Assembly (NCBI GenBank): GCA_023423535.1
Contig: JAFAFL010000034.1
Span: 1-64,000, forward strand
Length of the DNA: 64,000 nucleotides
Direction of reading: 5' to 3'
Origin: Pseudomonadota bacterium
GTDB taxonomy: Bacteria > Myxococcota > Myxococcia > Myxococcales > Myxococcaceae
Positions 35,154 through 43,092 of this stretch are shown here, piece by piece. A program made the translations under genes and the position numbers. How positions within the stretch are numbered: the first letter of the stretch is position 1; each line of letters starts with the position of its first letter. The notes beneath the pieces are model-generated. The model worked only from the letters and a program-made list of their open reading frames with translations, made no database searches and had not been told where the DNA came from.

Positions 35154-37649
35154 ATGCGCGCGTGGAGCTACCAGGACTTCGTGAAGGACGCCCTCACCCG
35201 CGTGCCGGAGGTCTCGTGCGAGGCCCTGCGCGAGGTCTCGTCGGGACGCTGCGTGGTGCTCGACGTGCGCGAGGCGGACGAGACGAAGGGCGGCACGCTG
35301 CCCGGCGCGACGCTGCTGCCGCGCGGCCTGGTGGAGAAGCACGTGGGCGAGCACGTGCCGTCGAAGGACCTGCCCATCTACGTGTACTGCTCCACCGGCA
35401 ACCGGTCCGCGCTGGTCGCCGACACGCTGCTGAAGATGGGCTACGGGCGCGTGCACAACCTGCAGGGCGGCATCGAGCGCTGGCGTCATCTCGGGCTGCC
35501 GCTGGAGGCCACGGGCGCGGTGTGCCGCCTGCCGGGCGCGCGGCTCGACTGGGCGGAGGTCCGGCGCGAGTTCGCGATCGTCGGGCGCAAGGTTCCGGTG
35601 CTCGGCAGCGGTGAGCGGCCGGTCGTGTACATGGACCACGCCGCGTCCACCCACGCGCCGCAGAGCGTGCTGCAGGCCTACACGGACTTCGTCCAGCACG
35701 AGTACGCGAACGTGCACCGCGGCACGCACCTGCTCTCGCGCAAGGCGACGGAGCGCTTCGACGAGGCCTACTGGATCGTCGCCGACTTCATCGGCGCGGA
35801 GCTGCGCAAGGGCGCGATCTGCTTCACCGCGAATACGACGCAGGCCATCGACCTCTGCTCGCACGTGATGGCGGACCGGCCGGGGAAGGTCGTCACCACC
35901 GAGCTCGAGCACCACTCCAACGAGCTGACCCACCGCCGCCGCGGACCGGTGCTGCGCGCGCGGGTGAACGACGACGGGACGCTGGATCTCGATCACCTCG
36001 AGAGCCTCCTGCGGAAGAACGACGTGAAGCTCGTGGCGGTGACGCTGGGCTCGAACGTCACCGGCGTGATGCCGGACCTGCGGGCGATCGCGCGGATGGC
36101 GCACGAGAACGGCGCGCTGGTGCTCGCGGATGCGGCGCAGGCGTTGGCGAGGCTGCCCATCGACGTGCGGCCCTTCGAGGACGCGGAGCACATCGACTTC
36201 CTCGTGGGCGCGGGACACAAGGCGTACGCGCCATTCGGCGCAGGCTTCCTCTACGGGCCGCGCGCGCTGATGGACGAGGCCCCGCCCTACATCCCCTCTG
36301 GTGGCACCGCGTCGCAGGTGAACGCGCGCTCGGCGGAGTACCTCAAGGCGCCGGACCGGCATCACGGAGGGACGCCGAACATCGCCGGCGTGGTGGGCAT
36401 GGCGAAGGCGCTGCAGTTCCTCTCGGCGATCGGCATGGAGGAGATCCGCCGCCACGAGGTGAAGCTCACCGAGCGCATCCTGCGCGGCTTCGAGCGCATG
36501 GGCGGCGTCACCGTGTACGGCCCCGGCAGCGCGGAGGAGCGGCTCGGCGTCGTCTCCTTCAACGTCGCGGGCGTGAGCGATCTGCTCACCGCGGCGGTGC
36601 TCTCCGAGGAGGGCGCGGTGGCGGTGCGCAACGGCCGCTTCTGCGCGCACATCTACGTGGACCGGTTGCTCAGCGCGGCGGCGAAGCGCGCGGGTGCGGA
36701 GGCGCTCGTGGATGGGCAGGGCGCGGGGCTGGCGGGCACCGGTGACGCGCAGCCCACGGGCGCGGTGAGGGCTTCGGTGGGGCTCTACAACGACGAGGCG
36801 GACGTGGATCGCCTGCTCGAGTTCGTGGGCCGGGTGAAGGAGCGGCAGTGGCAGGGCCGCTACCGCGTGAAGGGCGACGCCATCAGCGCGGAGTTCGCGG
36901 GGCGCTGCGCGGATCGGTGGATGGAGAGCACGCAGGACGCGGATCACCCGCTGGCGGACGCGGCGCAGGAGCACGGCTACGAGTTCGTCACGCTGCAGCC
37001 GGACGGTGGTTGCCGCAGCTACCTCGTGGCGGATCCGCAGTCGCGCGAGGCGATGATCGTGGACCCGCTGCGCGAGAAGGTGGACGAGTACCTCGACCTG
37101 CTCACCGCGCGCGGGCTGAAGCTCCGCTACACGGTGGAGACGCACACCCACGCGGACCATCTCTCCGGCTCGGCGCGGCTGAAGGATCTGACCGGCTGCC
37201 AGATGCTCATGCACCAGGCCTCGACCGCGCCGTGCGTGGACCGGCCGCTGCTGGACGGCGACGTGGTGGAGCTGGGGCGGCTGCGCATCGAGGTCATCGC
37301 CACGCCGGGCCACACGCAGGACGGGCTCTGTCTGGTCATGCCGGGCCGCGTGCTCACCGGCGACACGCTGCTCATCGAGGCCTGCGGAAGGACCGATCTG
37401 CCGACGGGCGATGCGCAGGCGCTGTGGACTTCGCTGCAGCGGTTGGCGGCGCTGCCGGACGACACGCTGGTGCTCCCCGCTCACGACTACAAGGGCCGCC
37501 GCGCGAGCACCATCGGCCGCGAGAAGCTGCACAACCCACGGCTGCAGTTCCAGACCGCGGTCGAGTTCGCCGAGGCGATGGGCGCACTGAACCTGCCGGC
37601 GCCCGCGAAGATGCGCGAGGCGATCCAGAACAACCTCCACTGCCTGTAG
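35154..37649 (+). CDS. Rhodanese / cysteine desulfurase-like / persulfide dioxygenase triple fusion
   Basis: 831 residues in three parts. Residues 1-115 are a rhodanese with YVYCSTGNRS (Cys79). Residues 155-560 are a class V, SufS-like PLP enzyme: DHAASTHAPQ, ELEHHSNE, VGAGHKAYAPFG (Lys356 for PLP), and NGRFCAH (Cys497), the place of the active-site Cys that receives sulfur. Residues 605-831 are an ETHE1-type MBL domain: THTHADH (His664, His666, Asp668), His720, Asp737 and HDYKG (His777). In one chain it could release cysteine sulfur as persulfide, pass it through the rhodanese and oxidise the glutathione persulfide to sulfite. The ATG at 35154 has GGAG nine bases upstream. A TauE exporter follows after three bases. 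Confidence 0.94.
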   Translation: MRAWSYQDFVKDALTRVPEVSCEALREVSSGRCVVLDVREADETKGGTLPGATLLPRGLVEKHVGEHVPSKDLPIYVYCSTGNRSALVADTLLKMGYGRVHNLQGGIERWRHLGLPLEATGAVCRLPGARLDWAEVRREFAIVGRKVPVLGSGERPVVYMDHAASTHAPQSVLQAYTDFVQHEYANVHRGTHLLSRKATERFDEAYWIVADFIGAELRKGAICFTANTTQAIDLCSHVMADRPGKVVTTELEHHSNELTHRRRGPVLRARVNDDGTLDLDHLESLLRKNDVKLVAVTLGSNVTGVMPDLRAIARMAHENGALVLADAAQALARLPIDVRPFEDAEHIDFLVGAGHKAYAPFGAGFLYGPRALMDEAPPYIPSGGTASQVNARSAEYLKAPDRHHGGTPNIAGVVGMAKALQFLSAIGMEEIRRHEVKLTERILRGFERMGGVTVYGPGSAEERLGVVSFNVAGVSDLLTAAVLSEEGAVAVRNGRFCAHIYVDRLLSAAAKRAGAEALVDGQGAGLAGTGDAQPTGAVRASVGLYNDEADVDRLLEFVGRVKERQWQGRYRVKGDAISAEFAGRCADRWMESTQDADHPLADAAQEHGYEFVTLQPDGGCRSYLVADPQSREAMIVDPLREKVDEYLDLLTARGLKLRYTVETHTHADHLSGSARLKDLTGCQMLMHQASTAPCVDRPLLDGDVVELGRLRIEVIATPGHTQDGLCLVMPGRVLTGDTLLIEACGRTDLPTGDAQALWTSLQRLAALPDDTLVLPAHDYKGRRASTIGREKLHNPRLQFQTAVEFAEAMGALNLPAPAKMREAIQNNLHCL

Positions 37650-37652
37650 CGG

Positions 37653-38438
37653 GTGATGGTTCCGGAGGTCGCAGACACGAGCTGGTCAGGGCCCATCGGC
37701 GGGCTCTTCGCCGGCGCCGCGATGGGGCTCGTCATCTCCGTGCTCGGGGCCGGCGGGAGCATGTTCATCGTCCCCGTCTTCCTCTACCTCTTCCACGAGC
37801 CGATGCCGGTGGCCACGGGCACCTCTCTGGCGGTGGTGGGCGCGGGCGCGCTGGTGGGCGCGCTGATGCACTACCGGCAGGGAAACCTCAGGCTGCGCGT
37901 GGCGCTGGCGTTCTCGCTGGGCAGCACGGTGGCGGCACCGGTGGGCGCGTGGGCGCACGCCTTCGTGCCGGATCGCGTGGCAGTGGCTCTCTTCTCCGCG
38001 GTGCTGGTGATCGCCGCCGCACGCATGCTCGGCGGGACGCCGGAGGTGAAGGAGAACGCCGAGCCGCACAGGCTGCGGGTGCTCGTGCCGCTCGGGGTGG
38101 GCGTGGGCCTGCTGACCGGCTTTCTCGGCGTGGGCGGCGGGTTCGTCATCCTCCCCGCGCTGGTGATCGTCGCGCGGCTGCCGCTGCGCCAGGCGGTGGG
38201 CACGAGCCTCGCGGTCATCTCGCTCACCTCCATCACCGGCGCCGCGGGCTACGCGGTGAAGGGGCTCGTCAGCGCGGACCTGCTCGTGTCGGTGGGCAGC
38301 GGCGCGATGCTCGGGGCGCTGCTGGGCGCACCCCTGTCGTCGAGGCTGCCGGAGCGGCCGATGCGCTACGGCTTCGCGGCCCTCGCCGCCGGCGTGTCGC
38401 TCTACATGTTCGGCAGAGCGGTGTTCGGGGATCCCTAG
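37653..38438 (+). CDS. TauE/SafE family sulfite exporter-like permease
   Basis: 261 residues with eight hydrophobic segments in two similar halves; GAGGSMFIVP (near 31-40) and GVGGGFVILPALV (near 162-174) are the paired family motifs. The start GTG (or the ATG after it) is three bases past the stop of the triple fusion, so the exporter would remove the sulfite which the dioxygenase domain produces. It overlaps the convergent amphi-Trp gene by four bases at the stop. Confidence 0.9.
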   Translation: MMVPEVADTSWSGPIGGLFAGAAMGLVISVLGAGGSMFIVPVFLYLFHEPMPVATGTSLAVVGAGALVGALMHYRQGNLRLRVALAFSLGSTVAAPVGAWAHAFVPDRVAVALFSAVLVIAAARMLGGTPEVKENAEPHRLRVLVPLGVGVGLLTGFLGVGGGFVILPALVIVARLPLRQAVGTSLAVISLTSITGAAGYAVKGLVSADLLVSVGSGAMLGALLGAPLSSRLPERPMRYGFAALAAGVSLYMFGRAVFGDP

Positions 38439-38659
38439 GCTGGCTGGGCGTTCTTCCAGCGGAGCTGCAGCTCGAGCTCCTCGCTCTCACCTTCGCGCTC
38501 GTGCTCCACCGAGAGTTCCGCCGTGGCTGGCACGCTGAAGCGCGCGTTCTGGACCTGGATGCGGAAGGACTCGCCCTTCTCCACCGAGTCCGCCACGCGG
38601 CGGAGGAGGTCGGCAAAGGCCTTCGGGGAGGTGATGCGTTCGACGTCGCGGTCGGCCAT
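38435..38659 (-). CDS. Amphi-Trp domain protein
   Basis: 74 residues, close to the usual size. The helix ITSPKAFADLLRRVADSVEKGESFRIQVQ and the strand ending LQLRWKN match the amphi-Trp family, named for its amphipathic repeat and conserved Trp. Function is unknown. The stop codon overlaps that of the TauE gene on the other strand. It is cytosolic. Confidence 0.85.
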   Translation of the reverse strand: MADRDVERITSPKAFADLLRRVADSVEKGESFRIQVQNARFSVPATAELSVEHEREGESEELELQLRWKNAQPA

Positions 38660-38686
38660 GGGCAGAAACCTAACCGGGCCACGGCG

Positions 38687-39127
38687 TCACGGCGACAACC
38701 GCGCGAAGGCCTGCACGAGGACCGCCTCCTCCACCTCCGACACCGCCACCGCGGCGCTCTGCCCGTCCGCTTGTGCGGCGACGCAGATCTTCTCGCCCAC
38801 CGGTCCCTTCGTGCAGCGGACCTCGTCGTTCGCGAAGCGCACGGCCTCCTTTGCGACCGCGGAGCCGGGCGGCGGAAGGAAGATCGTCATCGCACCCTCA
38901 CCCACCCGGTACTGAATCGAAGCGCTCAGGTGCCCGTGCAGGCGGCAGCGGCGCGCGCCGAGAAGGGTCGCGCCCGGAACGGTGGGCACCTCAATCGCGT
39001 AGCCCACCTCGCGCAGCACCCACGCCTCCACCTCGGCGGGGTCCGACGACTCGAACTCGCACGGGCTGACGCGCGAGAACGACTTCAGGTGATGCCGCTC
39101 GAGGTCCATGGCCAGCGCGTCGTTCAT
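38687..39127 (-). CDS. Anti-sigma-factor-like C-terminal domain, probably a remnant
   Basis: 146 residues. SFSRVSPCEFESSDPAEVEAWV, GATLLGARRCRLHGHLSASIQYR and a strand TIFLPPPGS resemble the periplasmic or C-terminal half of ECF anti-sigma factors. The expected zinc-finger N-terminus and the transmembrane helix are missing. Directly upstream lies a damaged ECF sigma gene without region 4. The simplest reading is one deletion that removed the end of the sigma gene and the front of its anti-sigma gene. The ATG at 39127 has only a weak GGGCGGG before it. Confidence 0.5.
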   Translation of the reverse strand: MNDALAMDLERHHLKSFSRVSPCEFESSDPAEVEAWVLREVGYAIEVPTVPGATLLGARRCRLHGHLSASIQYRVGEGAMTIFLPPPGSAVAKEAVRFANDEVRCTKGPVGEKICVAAQADGQSAAVAVSEVEEAVLVQAFARLSP

Positions 39128-39451
39128 CCCGCCCGAGCTCGCGCGCGTGCACCTCCTCTTCGAGGTTGCCGCGAGGTTCCGCCGCTTCGCCCTGAGCGAG
39201 ACCTCCCTCCAGCACCTCGAGCCGCACGCGGAGGTTGCGCCGCGAGTTGAGGAAGACCGTCCGTTGCACCGCGAGGAGCCACGCCTTCAAACGCTCCGGA
39301 TGGCGGCACTCGTCCGCCGCTGGAGGGCGCGCTCCATCGTCGCCTGCACCAGATCGTCCGCGTCGGCCGGGTTCCCCGTCAGCCGGCGCCCGACCCGTCG
39401 AAGCGCCGGAAGATGCTCGAGCGCGCGCTGCATGAAGGTGTGTGGACTCAC
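39128..39451 (-). pseudogene. Damaged ECF sigma factor gene
   Basis: From the GTG at 39451 (or ATG 39433) the frame encodes RALEHLPALRRVGRRLTGNPADADDLVQATMERAL, clear ECF region 2.1-2.2, but stops at 39287. One frame over, HPERLKAWLLAVQRTVFLNSRRN (near 39305-39237) continues region 2.3-2.4, so a single-base shift near 39300 splits the domain. Region 4, which reads the -35 box, is absent; the frame runs into the anti-sigma-like gene instead. It cannot make a normal sigma factor. Confidence 0.75.
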
Positions 39452-39464
39452 GCTTCAGGCACGA

Positions 39465-39496
39465 CACGCCGGGCGTCGCGGAAAGTTCCCGGCGTG
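39465..39496 (-). terminator. Stem-loop just after the ECF sigma gene
   Basis: CACGCCGGG and CCCGGCGTG form a perfect nine-pair stem round a 14-base loop, beginning three bases after the stop of the ECF sigma gene. No U-run follows, so it is a weak terminator candidate or a block to read-through into the broken sigma gene. Confidence 0.45.
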
Positions 39497-39499
39497 CGA

Positions 39500-40324
39500 T
39501 CAGCGCACGGTGACCGGGTTCGAGAGCGCGGCGGAGAGCGCCTGCCGGACCGCGTTCCGCACGGGTTCGGGCACCGCGTCCCCGGGGATGCGCCGGCAGA
39601 GGGAGACGGAGCGCTTCAGCGAGTCGCAAGCCTGACTGCAGTCCGGGCAGCGGGAGAGGTGGTCCTCGAGCCGTACGCAGGACGCCTGGTCGAGCTCCTC
39701 CTTCGCGAACAGCGCGACCTCCTTCGCCAGCTCCGGGCAGCCACGGCCCGCGGCGGCGCCCTCACCGGTGAGCGTGGAGAGGTGTTCGCGCAGCTGCAGC
39801 CGCGCGCGGTGCAGCCGGCTCTTCAGGGCGCGCACTTCGATGCCCACCACCTCTGCCGCCTCCTCCGCGCTCAGGCCTTCGACGTCCCGGAGGATGAGCG
39901 CCTCGCGGGACGTGTCCGGCAGCGCGAGGATCGCCGCCTGGAGGAGCTCTCCCATCTGTCGCGCGTGAGAGACCTCGTCCGGTCCGCGCTCCGCCGACGG
40001 CAGCTCGCGGACCTCACCGGACTGCAGCGGCTCGTGGGTCTCGGGCGCACCCGACCGGCGGCGGCGCGACCTGAAGCAGTGCGTTCGAGCGACCTGGTAG
40101 AGCCAGGTGGAGAGCTCCGCGTCGCCGCGAAACTGGTGGAGTCCCCGGAAGGCCGCGAGCAGCGTCTCCTGCAGCACGTCCTTCGCGTCCTCTTCGGAGC
40201 CGCACATGCGCAGGCCGAACCGGTACACGCTCTTCTCGTGCAGCGACAGCAGCTGCTCGAGCGCTGCCTCGTCCCCCCGCCGGGCGGCCTCGAGGAGCTC
40301 TTTTTCGCTGGGCTTCGCGTTCAC
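39500..40324 (-). CDS. ECF sigma factor with C-terminal zinc finger (zf-HC2)
   Basis: 274 residues. Region 2 is about 10-90 (SEEDAKDVLQETLLAAF, WLYQVARTHCFRSRRRR); region 4 is about 125-182 (LPDTSREALILRDVEGLSAEEAAEVVGIEVRALKSRLHRARLQL). A tail of about 80 residues carries Cys196, His222, Cys226 and Cys229, the C...H-x3-C-x2-C pattern of anti-sigma zinc fingers, plus Cys216, Cys233 and Cys243. Sigma and sensor are thus one protein, broadly like CorE-type sigma factors. I start at the GTG at 40324, which has AAGGA six bases upstream; longer starts would overlap the divergent dioxygenase gene. Only 37 bases separate the two, so it probably controls the sulfur operon. Confidence 0.9.
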   Translation of the reverse strand: MNAKPSEKELLEAARRGDEAALEQLLSLHEKSVYRFGLRMCGSEEDAKDVLQETLLAAFRGLHQFRGDAELSTWLYQVARTHCFRSRRRRSGAPETHEPLQSGEVRELPSAERGPDEVSHARQMGELLQAAILALPDTSREALILRDVEGLSAEEAAEVVGIEVRALKSRLHRARLQLREHLSTLTGEGAAAGRGCPELAKEVALFAKEELDQASCVRLEDHLSRCPDCSQACDSLKRSVSLCRRIPGDAVPEPVRNAVRQALSAALSNPVTVR

Positions 40325-40361
40325 GCCGAATCCTTTTTCCGGGCCCTGGCTCTCACGGGTC

Positions 40362-41372
40362 ATGAAGGCCAACCACGTCATCTTCCGTCAGCTCTTCGAT
40401 GCCGACTCGTCCACCTACACCTATCTCATCGGCGACCCGTCCACGCGCAACGCGGTCCTCATCGATCCGGTGCTCGAGCAGGTGGAGCGGGACCTTCAGC
40501 TCGTGCGCGAGCTGGACCTCCACCTGACCCACGTGTTCGAGACGCACGTCCACGCGGACCACGTCACCGCCGCCGGGGTGCTGCGCGAACGCACGGGCTG
40601 TTCGGTCGTCGGCGGCGAGAACGGCGCCTCCTGCGCGGACCGCCACGTGACGCACGGCGAGACCCTCCGCGTGGGCGAGCTGCAGTTCACCGTGCTGGCC
40701 ACGCCCGGTCACACCGACGACAGCGTCAGCTACCTCTTCGGCGACAGGGTCTTCACCGGCGATGCGCTGCTCGTGCGCGCCAACGGCCGCACCGACTTCC
40801 AGAACGGCGACGCGGGCCAGCTCTTCGACTCCATCACCCGCGTGCTCTTCGCGCTGCCCGACGAGACGCTCATCTACCCCGCCCACGACTACAAGGGCCG
40901 CACGGTCTCCAGCGTCGGCGAGGAGAAGCGGCACAACCCGCGCGTGGCGGGAAAGAACCGGGAGGAGTTCATCGAGCTGATGGCGAACCTGTCGCTGCCG
41001 CGTCCGAAGCTCATCGACATCGCGGTGCCGGCGAACCGGGCCTGCGGCCAGCGTCCGCCAGAGGCTCCGTTCGAGGACATCTCGCTCGCGCAGCTCGAGG
41101 CGCTCGGCGGCGCGGTGCGGCGGGTGGACGTGCGCGAGCCGGAGGAGTTCACCGGACCGCTGGGCCACCTGGACGGCGCGGAGCTCGTGCCGCTGGCGAC
41201 GGTCGAGCAGGCGTCGCGCGACTGGAACCCGGAGCAGCCGCTGGTGCTCATCTGTCGGTCCGGCGCGCGTTCGGTGGCCGCGGCGAAGGGCCTGGCCGCG
41301 CGGGGGTTCACGCGGCTCTACAACCTCTCGGGCGGGATGCTCGCGGTGAGGGAGAGGCCGGCGCATCGATGA
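40362..41372 (+). CDS. Persulfide dioxygenase-rhodanese fusion
   Basis: 336 residues. The MBL domain has THVHADH (His62, His64, Asp66), His117, Asp134 and HDYKGR (His175), the iron-binding set of ETHE1-type dioxygenases, with TGDALLVRANGRTDFQNGD typical of them. The rhodanese at about 235-336 carries LICRSGARS (Cys298). The layout equals the known PDO-rhodanese fusion (PRF). It oxidises glutathione persulfide to sulfite, with the rhodanese moving sulfane sulfur. First gene of a five-gene run overlapped stop-to-start. The ATG at 40362 lacks a strong ribosome site. Confidence 0.94.
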   Translation: MKANHVIFRQLFDADSSTYTYLIGDPSTRNAVLIDPVLEQVERDLQLVRELDLHLTHVFETHVHADHVTAAGVLRERTGCSVVGGENGASCADRHVTHGETLRVGELQFTVLATPGHTDDSVSYLFGDRVFTGDALLVRANGRTDFQNGDAGQLFDSITRVLFALPDETLIYPAHDYKGRTVSSVGEEKRHNPRVAGKNREEFIELMANLSLPRPKLIDIAVPANRACGQRPPEAPFEDISLAQLEALGGAVRRVDVREPEEFTGPLGHLDGAELVPLATVEQASRDWNPEQPLVLICRSGARSVAAAKGLAARGFTRLYNLSGGMLAVRERPAHR

Positions 41373-42208
41373 TGCCGCTCGTCTTCGGTCTCTCGCTCGC
41401 CGCGCTGATCGGCATCTCGCTCGGGCTGCTGGGCGGCGGCGGCTCCATCCTCACAGTGCCCATCCTCGTGTACGTGCTCGGCTTCAGCGCGAAGCAGAGC
41501 ATCGCCATGGGGCTCGGCGTGGTCGGGGTCACCAGCCTCTTCGGCGCGGCGGGACACTGGCGGCGCGGCAACGTGAACCTCAAGGCGGCGGCGACGTTCG
41601 GCGCGGTGGCGGTGGCGGGCACCTTCGGCGGCACGCGGCTGGCGGCGCTCATGTCCGGCGCGTCCCAGCTGCTGCTCTTCGCGCTGGTGATGCTGCTCGC
41701 GGCGGTCTTCATGTACCGCAACGGGCGCAGGGACGCAGGGCCGCACGAGGTCCAGGCGCCCCGCCAGGCCAAGCCGCTCGTCATCGCGCTCGCGGCATTG
41801 GGCGTGGGCGCGCTCACGGGAGTGGTCGGCGTCGGCGGCGGGTTCCTCATCGTGCCTGCGCTGGTGCTGCTCGTTGGACTCCCGATGAAGGAGGCGGTGG
41901 GCACGAGCCTGCTCGTCATCGCGCTGAACTCGTTCGTCGGCTTTGCCGGAAGCGCCGGCGCCGAGCCGATGCCGTGGGGCTACCTCGCCCTCTTCACCGC
42001 GCTGGCGGTGGCGGGGATCCTCGCCGGGACGTGGGCCTCGCGCTTCGTCTCCGCCGCCACGCTGAAGCGCGCGTTCTCCGGCTTCCTCGTGGTGATCGGC
42101 CTCTTCATCCTCGTTACCAATCGGGACGCGCTCGGCTTCGGAGAAGGAGATGCTCCGCAGCCGGTCTCCGTTCAAACCCAGGCTTCACCTCACACCGGTA
42201 CTCCGTGA
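41369..42208 (+). CDS. TauE/SafE family permease
   Basis: 279 residues, about eight membrane helices in two halves with GGGGSILTVPILV (near 22-34) and GVGGGFLIVPALV (near 154-166). A cytoplasmic loop near 115-130 is basic. The ATG overlaps the stop of the dioxygenase gene as ATGA. It is clearly a relative of the TauE gene at 37653, but the two differ in detail, so this is not a recent duplication. It probably exports sulfite or a related anion. Confidence 0.9.
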   Translation: MMPLVFGLSLAALIGISLGLLGGGGSILTVPILVYVLGFSAKQSIAMGLGVVGVTSLFGAAGHWRRGNVNLKAAATFGAVAVAGTFGGTRLAALMSGASQLLLFALVMLLAAVFMYRNGRRDAGPHEVQAPRQAKPLVIALAALGVGALTGVVGVGGGFLIVPALVLLVGLPMKEAVGTSLLVIALNSFVGFAGSAGAEPMPWGYLALFTALAVAGILAGTWASRFVSAATLKRAFSGFLVVIGLFILVTNRDALGFGEGDAPQPVSVQTQASPHTGTP

Positions 42209-42636
42209 CGCACATGCATCCCTTCCTCATCGCTACTTTCGGAGGCGTCCTCATCGGCCTCGCCTCCGCGCTGCTCCTCCTCTTCAACGGCCGCACCGCG
42301 GGCATCAGCGGGATCGCCGGCGGGCTCTTCTCGCGGGTGCCGGGTGACGCCGGTTGGCGCGCCGCGTTCGTGGGCGGGCTCGTCGCGGGCGGGCTCCTCC
42401 TCCAGGTGTTCTTCCCCTCCGCGCTCGGTCCTCCGGTGGTGGCGGGCTTTGCGGCGCCGGTCGTCGCGGGGCTGCTCGTCGGCTTCGGAACGCGGCTCGG
42501 CAACGGCTGCACCAGCGGTCACGGCGTCTGTGGCCTCGCGCGCGGCTCCGTCCGCTCTCTCGCGGCGACGATGACCTTCATGGTCACCGCGGCGCTCACC
42601 GTCTTCGTCGTTCGTCACGTCCTCGGAGGAATCTGA
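42205..42636 (+). CDS. YeeE/YedE family sulfur transporter, first half
   Basis: 143 residues from a GTG overlapping the permease stop as GTGA; the ATG at 42214 is the alternative. Four hydrophobic helices surround RLGNGCTSGHGVCGLARGS with Cys102 and Cys109, the signature of YeeE/YedE transporters that pass thiosulfate or sulfane sulfur through by way of cysteines. It resembles the PmpA half of split transporters. The second half follows after three bases. Confidence 0.9.
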   Translation: MTHMHPFLIATFGGVLIGLASALLLLFNGRTAGISGIAGGLFSRVPGDAGWRAAFVGGLVAGGLLLQVFFPSALGPPVVAGFAAPVVAGLLVGFGTRLGNGCTSGHGVCGLARGSVRSLAATMTFMVTAALTVFVVRHVLGGI

Positions 42637-42639
42637 ACC

Positions 42640-43092
42640 ATGAGAGCAGTCCTCACCGCCGGTCTCTCCGGCCTCCTCTTCGCGCTCGGGCTCGGCGCCG
42701 CGGGCATGACCGATCCTGCGAAGGTCATCGGGTTTCTCGACGTCGCGGGCGCGTGGGATCCCACGCTCGCGTTCGTGATGGGCGGCGCCATGGGCACCTA
42801 CGCGCTGCTCAGCCGGCTCATCCGGCGCAGGGAGAAGCCGGTGCTCGGGGGGGCGTTCCCCTCGCTGGCGAAGCAGCCCGTTGATCGCCGCCTCCTCGTG
42901 GGCTCCGGGCTCTTCGGCATTGGCTGGGGAATCGCCGGCTACTGCCCGGGCCCCGGCATCGTCTCGGTCGGCACGGGGCTCACCGCCGCGCTGTTCGTGG
43001 CCTCCATGGCCGCGGGCATGGGCCTCTTCCGGTTGTGGGAGCGCAGCGCCGCGGCCCGTCAACCCTCCGCGCTGGGAGCAACACGGCCATGA
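42640..43092 (+). CDS. YeeE/YedE family sulfur transporter, second half
   Basis: 150 residues. GMTDPAKVIGFLDVAGAWDPTLAFVMGGA (near 22-50) and IAGYCPGPGIVS with Cys102 are the hallmarks of the PmpB half of split YeeE proteins. Helices near 5-20, 40-60, 85-105 and 110-130. With the preceding gene it should form one inner-membrane channel. Its stop overlaps the next start as ATGA. Confidence 0.9.
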   Translation: MRAVLTAGLSGLLFALGLGAAGMTDPAKVIGFLDVAGAWDPTLAFVMGGAMGTYALLSRLIRRREKPVLGGAFPSLAKQPVDRRLLVGSGLFGIGWGIAGYCPGPGIVSVGTGLTAALFVASMAAGMGLFRLWERSAAARQPSALGATRP

